Assembly: GCA_017513085.1 (NCBI GenBank) | Contig: JAFWDK010000009.1 | Coordinates: forward strand, 1 to 64,000 | Source of the DNA: Clostridiales bacterium | Lineage (GTDB): Bacteria; Bacillota; Clostridia; Saccharofermentanales; Saccharofermentanaceae | Direction: 5' to 3' | Length of the DNA stretch: 64,000 nucleotides | Shown here: piece after piece, positions 31,389-40,549 of the stretch | How positions within the stretch are numbered: the stretch's first letter is position 1 | Layout: the number at the start of each line of letters is the position of its first letter | Notes under the pieces: model-generated | Seen by the model: only the letters and a program-made list of their open reading frames with translations | Databases searched by the model: none | Told to the model about the DNA's origin: nothing | Program-made: the position numbers and the translations under genes

Positions 31389-33392
31389 ATGGAACTTATG
31401 AGTACACAAAACGAAACAAATGCAATTTCGGCCATCCGCGTTCTTTCTGCGGATATGATCCAGAAAGCAAATTCCGGTCACCCGGGTCTGCCGCTTGGCG
31501 CAGCAGCTATGGCTTACACGATCTGGGGAAAGGAGATGGCTTTTGACCCGAAGGATCCGAAGTGGATCAACAGAGATCGTTTCGTTCTCTCCGGTGGTCA
31601 TGGTTCCGCTCTTTATTATTCTTTGCTGCACCTGTTTGGTGTAGGCGGTCTGTCGATCGAGGATCTCAAGCAGTTCAGACAGCTTGATTCCAAGACTCCG
31701 GGTCATCCTGAGTATGGTCATACAGCAGGTATCGATGCTACAACAGGTCCTCTGGGCGCCGGTCTTTCCATGGCAGTCGGTATGGCGGTTGCTGAGGCAC
31801 ACTTGGCAGAAACATTCAACAAGCCGGAATTCCCGGTAATCGACCATTACACATACGTTATGTGCGGTGACGGATGCCTTATGGAAGGTATTTCCGAAGA
31901 AGCACTTTCTCTTGCCGGTACACTTGGCCTGGAGAAACTTATCGTTCTTTACGACTCCAACAGCATCAGTATTGAAGGTTCCACAGACATCGCGTTCACA
32001 GAGAACGTTCGTGGACGTATGGAAGCTTGCGGTTTCCAGACACTCCTTGTTGAAGATGGTAATGATGTGGATGCTATTGCTAAGGCTATCGAGCTGGCTA
32101 AGGCAGAGAAGACGAAGCCTTCCTTTATCGAAGTAAGAACGATCATCGGTTATGGTTGTGAAGCCAAGCAGGGTACACCGTCTGCTCACGGTGAGCCGTT
32201 GGGTGAAGAGAATATCGCTAAGATGCGTGAGACACTGGGCTGGCCTTGTGCAGAGTCCTTCGTGGTACCTCAGGAGATCTACGATCATTATGCAGAGCTC
32301 GGTGCGAAGGGTACTGAAGCACATGCGAAGTGGGATGCCCTTTTCGCAGAGTATGCGAAGGCTTATCCGGATCTCAAGGCACTTTGGGACAAATACTTCA
32401 GCAATGATTATTCCGCTCTTCTTAACGATGAAGATCTGTGGACAGTAGACGATAAGCCGCAGGCTTCACGTGCTCTTGGCGGTAAGGTCCTTAACAAGCT
32501 GGCTGACCGTATCCCGAACCTCATCGGTGGTTCTGCCGACCTGGCTCCGTCCAACAAGTCCTACATGAACGGCAAGGGCGATTTCAGCAAGGCTGACCGT
32601 GCCGGAAGAAACATGCACTTTGGTGTACGTGAACTGGCTATGGCCGGTATCTCCAATGGTATCCTGCTCCATGGCGGTCTGCGTTCCTATTGCGCGACAT
32701 TCTTCGTATTCAGTGATTACACCAAGCCGATGGCTCGTCTGTCCGCTTTGATGAATATCCCGCAGATCTTCATGTTCACACACGATAGTATCGGTGTTGG
32801 TGAAGACGGTCCGACACATGAGCCGGTCGAGCAGTTGACCATGCTCCGTTCTATGCCGAACTTCAACGTATGGCGTCCGTGCGATGCAACCGAGACAGTT
32901 GCATCCTGGGTAGCTGCAATCTCTTCCGAGAAGACACCATCTGCGCTGGTTCTTTCCAGACAGAATCTTATGCCGCTGACCACTTCCTCGAAGGAAGCGC
33001 TTAAGGGTGCTTACATCGTAGCGAAGGAGTCCAAGGAGACACCGGATGTGATCATCCTGGCTTCCGGGTCCGAAGTTGAACTCGGTATCAAGGCGAAAGA
33101 TGTTCTTGCCGGCGAAGGTATTGATGCACGCGTAGTCAGCGTTCCGTGTCTGGATGTATTCCTTGCACAGGATAAAGCATACCGCGATTCCATCGTATTG
33201 CCTTCTGTTACGGCAAGAGTTGCTATTGAAGCCGGTTCTTCCTACTCTTGGGGCAAGCTTGTCGGCCTTGATGGTGCTTACATTACTATGGACACGTTCG
33301 GCGCCAGCGGTAAGCCGTCCATGCTCATGGAGAAGTACGGTTTCACAGTTGACAACGTGGTAAAGGCTTGCAAAGAAGTTGCTGCAAAGTGA
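31389..33392 (+). CDS. tkt: Transketolase
   Basis: About 667 residues of a thiamine-diphosphate enzyme that moves two-carbon units between pentose and hexose/triose phosphates in the non-oxidative pentose phosphate pathway. All three domains are present: the TPP-binding N-terminal domain (SGHPGLPLGAAAMAY; TPGHPEYGHTAGIDATTGPLGAG; the Mg/TPP motif GDGCLMEGISEEALSLAGTLGLEKLIVLYDSN), the middle pyrimidine-binding domain (NMHFGVRELAMAGISNG; HDSIGVGEDGPTHEPVEQL) and the C-terminal domain. The exact start is uncertain: ATG 31389 is 3 bases and ATG 31398 is 12 bases from AGGAG. It heads a set with a LacI regulator, beta-xylosidase and xylulokinase, so here it serves xylose catabolism after xylulose 5-phosphate is made. 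Confidence 0.95.
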   Translation: MELMSTQNETNAISAIRVLSADMIQKANSGHPGLPLGAAAMAYTIWGKEMAFDPKDPKWINRDRFVLSGGHGSALYYSLLHLFGVGGLSIEDLKQFRQLDSKTPGHPEYGHTAGIDATTGPLGAGLSMAVGMAVAEAHLAETFNKPEFPVIDHYTYVMCGDGCLMEGISEEALSLAGTLGLEKLIVLYDSNSISIEGSTDIAFTENVRGRMEACGFQTLLVEDGNDVDAIAKAIELAKAEKTKPSFIEVRTIIGYGCEAKQGTPSAHGEPLGEENIAKMRETLGWPCAESFVVPQEIYDHYAELGAKGTEAHAKWDALFAEYAKAYPDLKALWDKYFSNDYSALLNDEDLWTVDDKPQASRALGGKVLNKLADRIPNLIGGSADLAPSNKSYMNGKGDFSKADRAGRNMHFGVRELAMAGISNGILLHGGLRSYCATFFVFSDYTKPMARLSALMNIPQIFMFTHDSIGVGEDGPTHEPVEQLTMLRSMPNFNVWRPCDATETVASWVAAISSEKTPSALVLSRQNLMPLTTSSKEALKGAYIVAKESKETPDVIILASGSEVELGIKAKDVLAGEGIDARVVSVPCLDVFLAQDKAYRDSIVLPSVTARVAIEAGSSYSWGKLVGLDGAYITMDTFGASGKPSMLMEKYGFTVDNVVKACKEVAAK

Positions 33393-33463
33393 TCCGCTGA
33401 CCGGTCCTTTGCCAAGCGAAGAAAAACATTTGAATAGTTAACGATTAGACTTAAGGAGAGACA

Positions 33464-34480
33464 ATGGCAACGATCTATGACATAGCGAAGGCCTGCGGGC
33501 TTTCACCGGCTACAGTATCCAAAGCATTGTCCAATGCCAGCGACGTAAGTGCGGCGACACGGGAGCGTGTCCGTCGCACTGCTTCGGAGCTGGATTATGT
33601 GCCCAATGCCGGTGCGCGTGCACTGAGCCAGAGCCGTACCTGGTCGATCGGAGTATTGTGCCAGGATGCATCTCAGATGGGTCTCTGGCATTATCTTTTT
33701 GCCCAGGTCATCGAGAGCTTCAAGGATTATGTGGAACAGCACGGATACGATATCGTTTTTATCTCGAACAAAGTAGGTAATCTCGGACTGTCTTATCTCG
33801 GACACTGCCGTTACCGCCGTGTGGATGGAATTTTTATCGTGAATGCGGATCATGCGCAGAAGGATACCCGTGAGCTTATGGAGAGCTCGCTTCCGAAGAT
33901 CGCCATCGATTTTGAGGATGACAATATCGGTTGTGTGAAGACCGATCCGGATGAAAGCATGCGCATGATCTACGATCATCTTTATAAGCTGGGACACAGA
34001 AATATCGTTTATTTGCATGGCGAAAGAGGAAAGTATATTACCGAATCCCGTATCCGTGCTTTGGAAAAAGCAGCTGCGGATATCGGGGATAAAGATGCAA
34101 TGTTCCGCCTTTTCCCATCCCATTACTATTCGATCGAGGGTGGATATGATTCCATGAAGCACCTGCTTGTAGCGACTGAGGAAAGCCGTCCGACTGCTGT
34201 TATCGCAAGTGACGATTATTCCGCGATCGGTGTGATCGAGGCCATCCGTGATGCAGGACTTTCTTGCCCGAAAGACATCTCCGTCGTCGGTTTTGATGGC
34301 ATTGAGATCACCCAGCGCACGAATCCGAAGCTGACTACGATCCGTCAGGATACGAAGGCGATCGGTGAAGCGGCAGCCAAGAATATCCTTGCCCAGATCA
34401 ATGGCGAGAAAGTGGAGAAGACGATCGCGCTTTCTCCACAGCTGATCCTTGGAGAAAGCTGCATGGATCTGAATAAATAA
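33464..34480 (+). CDS. LacI-family transcriptional regulator
   Basis: A 338-residue repressor or activator. The N-terminal LacI helix-turn-helix MATIYDIAKACGLSPATVSKALSNASDVSAATRERV is complete, with the hinge helix PNAGARALSQSR following. The C-terminal periplasmic-binding-like sensor domain has the usual RVDGIFIV, GHRNIVYLHG, TAVIASDDYSAIGVIEAIRDAG and SVVGFDG blocks. It is placed between transketolase and the GH3 gene in the same direction (72 bases after tkt, SD AAGGAG), which suggests control of xylose/xylooligosaccharide use with xylose or a related sugar as inducer (inference). A fitting operator lies at 31270-31291, giving autoregulation of the operon. Confidence 0.93.
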   Translation: MATIYDIAKACGLSPATVSKALSNASDVSAATRERVRRTASELDYVPNAGARALSQSRTWSIGVLCQDASQMGLWHYLFAQVIESFKDYVEQHGYDIVFISNKVGNLGLSYLGHCRYRRVDGIFIVNADHAQKDTRELMESSLPKIAIDFEDDNIGCVKTDPDESMRMIYDHLYKLGHRNIVYLHGERGKYITESRIRALEKAAADIGDKDAMFRLFPSHYYSIEGGYDSMKHLLVATEESRPTAVIASDDYSAIGVIEAIRDAGLSCPKDISVVGFDGIEITQRTNPKLTTIRQDTKAIGEAAAKNILAQINGEKVEKTIALSPQLILGESCMDLNK

Positions 34481-34537
34481 ATCACGCTTTTGGCTCGCGA
34501 GTGCTTTTGACAAATATTGATGAAATGAGGTACTGAT

Positions 34538-36634
34538 ATGGAAAAATATCTCAACCCGGATCTTTCGTTTCAAGAACGTGCGGAAGATCTGGCGGACAAG
34601 ATGACTTTTGAAGAGCAGGTTCCGCAGTTGAGCTACGGTGCTCCGGCGATCGACCGTTTGGGTGTGCCGGCATATAACTGGTGGAACGAAGGTCTTCATG
34701 GTGTTGCCCGTTCCGGAACCGCGACGATGTTCCCGCAGGCAATTGGACTGGCGGCGATGTTCGATGATAAACTGCTGAATAAGGTGGCGAAGATCATTGC
34801 GACAGAGGCGCGTGCCAAGTATAACGCTTCAGCGAAGAAAGGCGATCGCGATATTTATAAGGGACTGACGCTTTGGAGCCCGAACATTAATATCTTCCGT
34901 GACCCGAGATGGGGAAGAGGTCATGAGACCTACGGTGAGGATCCGTATCTGACATCACGTCTGGGCGTGTCTTTTGTAAAAGGACTGCAGGGCGATGGTA
35001 AGTTTATGCTGGCGGCCGGTTGCGCGAAGCATTTTGCGGCGCATAGTGGTCCTGAGGCACTCCGCCATGAGTTTAATACCGTGGCTTCGAAAAAAGATCT
35101 GGCCGAGACTTATCTTCCGGCTTTCGAAGCTTTGATCAAGGAAGCGAAAGTCGAGGGCGTCATGGGTGCTTACACCCGGTTAAACGGCGAACCGACCTGC
35201 GCAAGCACATTCCTTATGGGCAAGCTGAAAGAGTGGGGCTTTAATGGCTATTTCGTTTCAGACTGCTGGGCGATCCGTGATTTTCATGAATCCCATCACA
35301 TTACTAAAACTCCGACAGAATCCGCGGCAATGGCGATCAATGCCGGTTGCGATCTGAATTGCGGAAATACGTACATTCATATGCTTGAGGCAGAGAAGGA
35401 AGGCCTTGTTTCAAAAGAAACGATCCGCAATGCGGTGGTCCGTCTGATGCGTACCCGTATGCGTCTCGGTCTTTTCGAAGAGCATACTGAATTTGACGAT
35501 ATTCCTTACGATGTCGTAGCTTGCGATGCACACCGAAAAGTTTCCAAAGAGTGCGCGGAGAAGTCGATGGTGCTTCTGAAAAACGAAGGAATCCTGCCTC
35601 TTAAGAAAGACAACATCAAGTCGATCGCGGTCATCGGACCGAACAGTGACAGTATCGATGCGCTTCGTGGAAATTACTATGGTACTTCCGAGGCGCCTGT
35701 AACATTCCTGGAAGGCATCCGCAAAGAGGCGGGCGAGGGCATCCGTGTGTACTACGCGGAAGGCGCGAGCTTGAGTAAAGACCGTATCCAACCGCTGGCC
35801 CAGGCGGGCGATGGCCTGGCGGAAGCACAGATCCTGGCAGAGATGGCGGATGTGGTCGTGCTTTGCGTCGGCCTCGATGCAACACTCGAGGGTGAGCAGG
35901 GTGATACAGGTAATGCTTTTGATTCCGGCGACAAGAGAGATCTTCTCCTTCCGGAAGGCCAGCGTGCCCTGATCGAGAAGGTTCTGGCTGTCGGAAAACC
36001 GACGATCGTCGTACTTTCTGCCGGTAGCTCGATCAATCCTTTGTGTGAAAAAGCACAGGCTCTGATCCAGTCCTGGTATCCGGGTGAACTCGGTGGTGAA
36101 GCGCTGGGTGAGATCCTGTTCGGTAAAGTTTCTCCGTCCGGCAAGCTTCCGGTGACATTCTATGATAGTATCGAGGGAATTCCGGAATTTGCCGATTATT
36201 CCATGAAGAACAGAACCTACCGCTATACACGCGAAAATATTCTTTATCCGTTTGGATTCGGTCTCACATATTCCAATGTCGTCGCAACGGATGCTGTATA
36301 TGACGCTTCAGAAGAAGAAGTCTCTGTGACAGTACAGAATAAGGGCAATGTAGATACAGAGGATGTCGTTCAGATTTATATCCGGAATACATCGTCTTCG
36401 CACGCTACACCTTATCCGAAGCTTTGCGGATTCGCACGCGTAGCGCTGGCGGTCGGAAGTGAGGAAACGATCCGCATCAAGATCAGCGACAGTGCTTTTA
36501 CTGTAGTGGATGACGAAGGAAATGTAATCTCGGATGGTAACACATTTGATCTGTTTGCCGGAATAAGTCAGCCGGATCCGCTTAGCGAAAAGCTGACAGG
36601 TTCTTCCTGCATTCACGTTTCCGTAGTAAAATAA
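34538..36634 (+). CDS. GH3 beta-xylosidase (xylan 1,4-beta-xylosidase-like)
   Basis: A 698-residue intracellular glycoside hydrolase of family 3 (no signal peptide). The N-terminal barrel has the substrate-pocket motif YNWWNEGLHGVARSG and FPQAIGLAAMFD, characteristic of the xylosidase/arabinosidase branch rather than cellobiose-type glucosidases. KHFAAHSG is the conserved KH pair, and the nucleophile is Asp242 in YFVSDCWAI. The second alpha/beta domain (SVVLLKNEGILPL type: SMVLLKNEGILPLKK; AVIGPNSDSIDALRGNYYG) and a C-terminal fibronectin-III-like domain are complete. It would release xylose from imported xylooligosaccharides for the xylulokinase next door. The order is standard, in contrast to the permuted GH3 at 61504. 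SD ATGAGG before ATG. Confidence 0.92.
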   Translation: MEKYLNPDLSFQERAEDLADKMTFEEQVPQLSYGAPAIDRLGVPAYNWWNEGLHGVARSGTATMFPQAIGLAAMFDDKLLNKVAKIIATEARAKYNASAKKGDRDIYKGLTLWSPNINIFRDPRWGRGHETYGEDPYLTSRLGVSFVKGLQGDGKFMLAAGCAKHFAAHSGPEALRHEFNTVASKKDLAETYLPAFEALIKEAKVEGVMGAYTRLNGEPTCASTFLMGKLKEWGFNGYFVSDCWAIRDFHESHHITKTPTESAAMAINAGCDLNCGNTYIHMLEAEKEGLVSKETIRNAVVRLMRTRMRLGLFEEHTEFDDIPYDVVACDAHRKVSKECAEKSMVLLKNEGILPLKKDNIKSIAVIGPNSDSIDALRGNYYGTSEAPVTFLEGIRKEAGEGIRVYYAEGASLSKDRIQPLAQAGDGLAEAQILAEMADVVVLCVGLDATLEGEQGDTGNAFDSGDKRDLLLPEGQRALIEKVLAVGKPTIVVLSAGSSINPLCEKAQALIQSWYPGELGGEALGEILFGKVSPSGKLPVTFYDSIEGIPEFADYSMKNRTYRYTRENILYPFGFGLTYSNVVATDAVYDASEEEVSVTVQNKGNVDTEDVVQIYIRNTSSSHATPYPKLCGFARVALAVGSEETIRIKISDSAFTVVDDEGNVISDGNTFDLFAGISQPDPLSEKLTGSSCIHVSVVK

Positions 36635-36713
36635 ATGTTGTGCAAAGAGCACTCCATAAGTGGTTCATTAGGGTGAAAGACCCGAGAAAATAAATATTTA
36701 AGGAGATTCAATT

Positions 36714-38237
36714 ATGAAATATCTTATCGGTATCGACATCGGAACATCCGGTACAAAGACCGCTTTGTTCTCTCAGGATGGAAAACTGGTAGCGGCACAT
36801 ACAGTGGAGTATCCGCTTTATCAGCCACAGAACGGCTATGCAGAGCAGGAGCCGGACGATTGGTGGAATGCAGCCAAGGAAGGCCTGAAGAAGGTTGTTG
36901 CGGATAGTGGCGTGAATAAAGATGATATCGCGGGTATCGGCCTTTCCGGTCAGATGCATGGTCTGGTCATGCTCGACAAGGACTGCAAGGTACTCCGTAA
37001 GTCCATCATCTGGTGCGACCAGAGAACTGCAAAAGAGTGCGAAGAGATCACTGAGAAAGTCGGCCTGGATAAGCTCATGGCAATCACGGCAAGCCCGGCT
37101 TTGACAGGTTTTACTGCTTCCAAGATCCTCTGGGTAAGAAACAATGAGCCGGAGATCTATGCACAGTGCGCACACATCCTCCTGCCGAAGGACTATGTAC
37201 GCTTCAAGCTCACAGGCGAGTTCGCAACTGACGTTTCCGATGCTTCCGGTATGCAGCTTCTCGACATCAAGAACCGTAACTGGTCCGATGAAGTACTCGA
37301 GCTTCTCGACATCAAGAAGGAGTGGCTCGCAAAGGTTTACGAGTCCGTAGAAGTAAGTGGCCGTGTTACAGAAGAAATCGCTGCTGAAACAGGTCTTCCG
37401 GCTGGCATTCCGGTTGCTGCCGGTGCCGGTGACAATGCGGCTGCAGCTATCGGATGCGGTGTCGTAAAAGAGGGAACTGCTTTTGCTACACTTGGTACTT
37501 CCGGCGTTGTATTTGCTCATACAGATGATATGCAGGTCGATCCGAAGGGTCGTGTGCACACATTCTGTTCTGCTGTTCCGGGTGCTTGGCACGTAATGGG
37601 TGTTCATCAGGCTGCATGTCTGTCCCTGAAGTGGTTTAAGAATACTTGCTGTGATGCGGAAGTTATCGAGGCCGACAAGCGTGGCATCGATGTTTACCAG
37701 CTCCTTGACGAAATCGCAGCAGAGGTACCGATCGGTGCAAACCGTCTCTTGTATCTGCCTTACCTGATGGGTGAGAGAACACCTCATCTGGATCCGAATG
37801 CCCGTGGCGTATTCTTCGGTCTGTCCGCAATGCATGAGAGAAAAGATATGCTTCGTGCCGTTATGGAAGGCGTTGTATATGCACTCCGCGATTCTATCGA
37901 TATCTTCAACAACCTCGGCGTCAAGATCGATTCCATGTATGCTTGCGGCGGCGGTTCCAAGAGTAAGTTCTGGAGACAGATGCTTGCAGACGTATTTGAC
38001 TGCACAGTCAATACCTGCGCTTCCGACCAAGGCGGTGCGCTCGGCGCAGCACTTCTTGCTTCTGTAGCAGCTGGTGTATATCCGACGATCCAGGAAGCTT
38101 GCGGCGCGACGATCTTCTCCGCTTCCTCTATGGATGCCAGAGCAGACGTACATGCACAGTACGAGCCGTTCTACCAGATCTATAAGGATCTTTACGCTCC
38201 GATGGCTGAGAACTTTAAGAGACTGGCTAACGTATAA
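36714..38237 (+). CDS. xylB: Xylulokinase
   Basis: A 507-residue FGGY-family sugar kinase that phosphorylates D-xylulose to xylulose 5-phosphate using ATP. The phosphate-1 motif GIDIGTSGTKTALF starts the protein. LSGQMHGLVMLD, the substrate-binding signature, includes the Met-His pair typical of xylulokinases; IIWCDQRT and GAGDNAAAAIGCGVV (catalytic Asp) complete the active site. Last gene of the xylose set, 80 bases after beta-xylosidase, with SD AAGGAG and followed by a strong terminator. No xylose isomerase (xylA) is in the window, so that step must be encoded elsewhere. Codon use is biased towards a small set of codons, suggesting high expression. Confidence 0.96.
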   Translation: MKYLIGIDIGTSGTKTALFSQDGKLVAAHTVEYPLYQPQNGYAEQEPDDWWNAAKEGLKKVVADSGVNKDDIAGIGLSGQMHGLVMLDKDCKVLRKSIIWCDQRTAKECEEITEKVGLDKLMAITASPALTGFTASKILWVRNNEPEIYAQCAHILLPKDYVRFKLTGEFATDVSDASGMQLLDIKNRNWSDEVLELLDIKKEWLAKVYESVEVSGRVTEEIAAETGLPAGIPVAAGAGDNAAAAIGCGVVKEGTAFATLGTSGVVFAHTDDMQVDPKGRVHTFCSAVPGAWHVMGVHQAACLSLKWFKNTCCDAEVIEADKRGIDVYQLLDEIAAEVPIGANRLLYLPYLMGERTPHLDPNARGVFFGLSAMHERKDMLRAVMEGVVYALRDSIDIFNNLGVKIDSMYACGGGSKSKFWRQMLADVFDCTVNTCASDQGGALGAALLASVAAGVYPTIQEACGATIFSASSMDARADVHAQYEPFYQIYKDLYAPMAENFKRLANV

Positions 38238-38304
38238 CTATAGAGCTAATGAAGTTCCTGAAGTTATGCTAAACTAGAGACAGCTAAATATACCAAAGTT
38301 TATG

Positions 38305-38345
38305 ATCGAGGATCTTCGTTCAAACGAAGATCCTCGATTTTTGTT
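38305..38345 (+). terminator. Rho-independent terminator of the xylose operon
   Basis: ATCGAGGATCTTCGT (38305-38319) pairs perfectly with ACGAAGATCCTCGAT (38324-38338) around a 4-base loop, followed by a T-rich tract. Very stable. Confidence 0.93.
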
Positions 38346-38468
38346 TTTTCGTTGAATGAGGGCGATAGCAATTTCGCTTTGGCATATGGCCATGTTTTTT
38401 TTCTTCGTTGCCTGTTTTGGGTACGAATGTTAAGATTGATTTATAGAAAATTGATCGGAGGAAAGATT

Positions 38469-39149
38469 ATGCAATATGAGATCAAGGGAGATCAACTTCC
38501 CGTAGTAGTTTGTACTTTGGAAGCCGGGGAGTCTATGATTACTGAGCGTGGAGCGATGAGCTGGATGACCTCCAATATGAGAATGGAAACACAGGCTACC
38601 GGCGGTTTTGGAAAGGCTTTCGGACGTATGTTTTCCGGCGAGTCTATGTTTCAGAATAAGTACACGGCAGAGGGCGGTACAGGATTGATTGCTTTTGCAT
38701 CCAGTTTCCCTGGCGAGATCCGTGCATTGCAGATCGCTCCCGGCAATAATATCGTATGTCAGAAGAGTGCATTTTTGGCTGCTGAGCCGGGCGTGGAACT
38801 CTCGATTCATTTTAAGAAAAAACTTGGCGCCGGCTTCTTTGGTGGTGAAGGATTTATCATGCAGAAATTATCCGGTCAGGGACTTGCTTTTGTAGAGATT
38901 GACGGATCGTTGGTTGAGTACCAGCTTGAACCGGGTCAGACTATGCTTCTGGATACTGGTTATCTTGCCATGATGGATGAGTCAGTTCAGATGGATATCG
39001 AGATGGTGCATGGCATGAAGAATATTTTCCTCGGCGGTGAGGGTCTTTTCAATACGAAGGTGACCGGCCCCGGCCGTGTGTGGATCCAGACGATGCCACT
39101 TAGTGCCGTTGCAGGAATCATCGGTGCACGTCTTCCGGGACATGGCTGA
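38469..39149 (+). CDS. AIM24 / TIGR00266 family protein
   Basis: A 226-residue soluble protein of the AIM24 family (TIGR00266), a beta-helix-like fold found in bacteria and in a mitochondrial inner-membrane factor; molecular function is unknown. Typical features are MQYEIKGDQLPVVVCTLEAGESMITERGAMSWM at the start, GTGLIAFASSFPGEI, FLAAEPGVELSIHFKKKLGAGFFGGEGFIMQKLSGQGLAFVEI and the end FNTKVTGPGRVWIQTMPLSAVAG. ATG 38469 has SD GGAGG; codons back to 38352 lie upstream of a plausible promoter (TTGCCT at 38408, TAAGAT at 38431, 17 bases apart) and are rejected. A single-gene transcript seems likely, ending at the hairpin near 39219. Confidence 0.88.
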   Translation: MQYEIKGDQLPVVVCTLEAGESMITERGAMSWMTSNMRMETQATGGFGKAFGRMFSGESMFQNKYTAEGGTGLIAFASSFPGEIRALQIAPGNNIVCQKSAFLAAEPGVELSIHFKKKLGAGFFGGEGFIMQKLSGQGLAFVEIDGSLVEYQLEPGQTMLLDTGYLAMMDESVQMDIEMVHGMKNIFLGGEGLFNTKVTGPGRVWIQTMPLSAVAGIIGARLPGHG

Positions 39150-39218
39150 TCGGTCGGAAAGACTAGCCGGATATAGCGCGGAAGCTGTTCCAGGAAAAAC
39201 AAAGATATACTTTTCAGA

Positions 39219-39255
39219 GAAAGCCTCAGGTCGACAGGATCGGAGGTTTTCTTTT
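39219..39255 (+). terminator. Probable terminator after the AIM24 gene
   Basis: GAAAGCCTC (39219-39227) pairs with GAGGTTTTC (39243-39251), one G-T wobble, followed by TTTT. The A/T arms make it a bidirectional-style terminator of moderate strength. Confidence 0.5.
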
Positions 39256-39273
39256 GCGGTAGAAGTACTACGG

Positions 39274-39301
39274 TTGACTATTTAATCGGAAATGCTATAA
39301 T
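39274..39301 (+). promoter_or_regulatory. Promoter of the transporter-kinase-argC operon
   Basis: TTGACT (39274-39279) and TATAAT (39296-39301) are 16 bases apart. A GC-rich segment (CGCGGGCGCGCG) follows at the expected transcription start. Confidence 0.7.
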
Positions 39302-39368
39302 ATCGCGGGCGCGCGAAAAATCGTGCCTCTAATGTGGCCTGATTCAGATAAGGATTTGTGGAGTTGAA

Positions 39369-40505
39369 ATGGAGAGGACAGAGCCTTCAAAATCAATAGC
39401 AGGATGGTGTCTTGCGTTCTTTAAGAAGAATACGGTGGTTTGTATTGCCGCGCTTCTGGCCATCGTTACATCCTTTTTCGTTCCGCCGGATAAAGCGTAT
39501 CTCGGGTATTTCGATCTTCGCACATTGACGTGCCTGTTTCTGACACTTGCCGTGATCTGCGCGCTCAAAGATATCAGTTTCTTCAGTATCGTTGCGCAAA
39601 GGATCGTCGTGACAACGGGAAACCTGAGGATATTGGCTTTAGCCTTAGTCTATATCACATTTATCGGCTCGATGCTGATCGCAAACGATATGGCCTTGAT
39701 CACGTTCTTGCCGCTTGGTTATTTCGCTCTTTCTGTAACCAAAAATGAAGAGAAGATGGCGTACATCTTTATCCTTCAGAATATATCCGCCAATCTCGGC
39801 GGCATGCTGACACCGTTCGGAAACCCGCAGAATCTTTTCTTATACTCTTATTTCGGCATCCCGACGGGAGAGTTCACAAAGATCATGTTTCCTCCGTTTC
39901 TTCTGGCTATCGCGATGCTCACTGCGGCCTGCTTCCTGATCCCGCGGACCCCGCTGGTGATCAAGGACGATTCCGGCCGGACGCTGAATAAGAAGCGCAC
40001 GACACTGTATCTGGTGCTTTTCGCGTTCTCGCTGCTGATCGTATTCAGACTGATTCCGTACTGGGTAGGTCTTCTGATCATACCGGTCATTCTTTTCTTC
40101 GCAGACAAAAAAGTCTTTGGCGAGATCGACTGGGGACTTCTGGCAACATTTTCATTGTTCTTTGTTTTTTCCGGAAATATGGCGAGGATCCCGGCTGTGC
40201 AGAACTTTGTCAGCCATCTCCTTGGCCGTAGCACTCTCCTCGTGAGTATTGCTTCTTGTCAGGTGATCAGTAATGTTCCTTCTGCGATCCTGCTTTCCAG
40301 ATTTACGAATAACTATCACGCGTTGCTTCTGGGCGTGAATATCGGTGGTACAGGAACGCTGATATCCTCTTTGGCAAGTCTTATTACCTTTAGCCACTAC
40401 CGTAACCTGCGCCCCGGACATACGAAACAGTATCTGTTGCTTTTTACACTTATGAATGTGATCTTTCTGGCCGTTATGGCAACAGCGGCGTGGTTCTTCT
40501 TTTAA
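39369..40505 (+). CDS. Ion-transporter superfamily anion permease (ArsB/NhaD/CitMHS-like)
   Basis: A 378-residue integral membrane protein with about 10 hydrophobic helices. The hallmark half-site motif NISANLGGMLTPFGNPQNLFLYS near residue 138 and the second-half counterpart SNVPSAILLSRF near residue 298 are the paired helical hairpins of the ion transporter (IT) superfamily, which includes ArsB, Na+/H+ antiporters and citrate/dicarboxylate carriers. Substrate is not predictable. The first 25 residues are cytoplasmic. It overlaps slightly with upstream in-frame codons of the next gene but ends before its true start. First gene of an apparent operon with the cytidylate-kinase-like gene and argC. 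Confidence 0.82.
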   Translation: MERTEPSKSIAGWCLAFFKKNTVVCIAALLAIVTSFFVPPDKAYLGYFDLRTLTCLFLTLAVICALKDISFFSIVAQRIVVTTGNLRILALALVYITFIGSMLIANDMALITFLPLGYFALSVTKNEEKMAYIFILQNISANLGGMLTPFGNPQNLFLYSYFGIPTGEFTKIMFPPFLLAIAMLTAACFLIPRTPLVIKDDSGRTLNKKRTTLYLVLFAFSLLIVFRLIPYWVGLLIIPVILFFADKKVFGEIDWGLLATFSLFFVFSGNMARIPAVQNFVSHLLGRSTLLVSIASCQVISNVPSAILLSRFTNNYHALLLGVNIGGTGTLISSLASLITFSHYRNLRPGHTKQYLLLFTLMNVIFLAVMATAAWFFF

Positions 40506-40549
40506 GAACAGATCAGAAAGTGTATAATTTGACGAGGAGGTTCGCCATC

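Noticed and set aside
33503..34699. 398-codon minus-strand open frame opposite the LacI gene
   Set aside because: Antisense shadow without a start signal; the plus-strand gene is unambiguous.
36708..38153. 481-codon minus-strand open frame opposite xylB
   Set aside because: Pure antisense of a clear xylulokinase with strongly biased codon use, which leaves the opposite strand free of stops.
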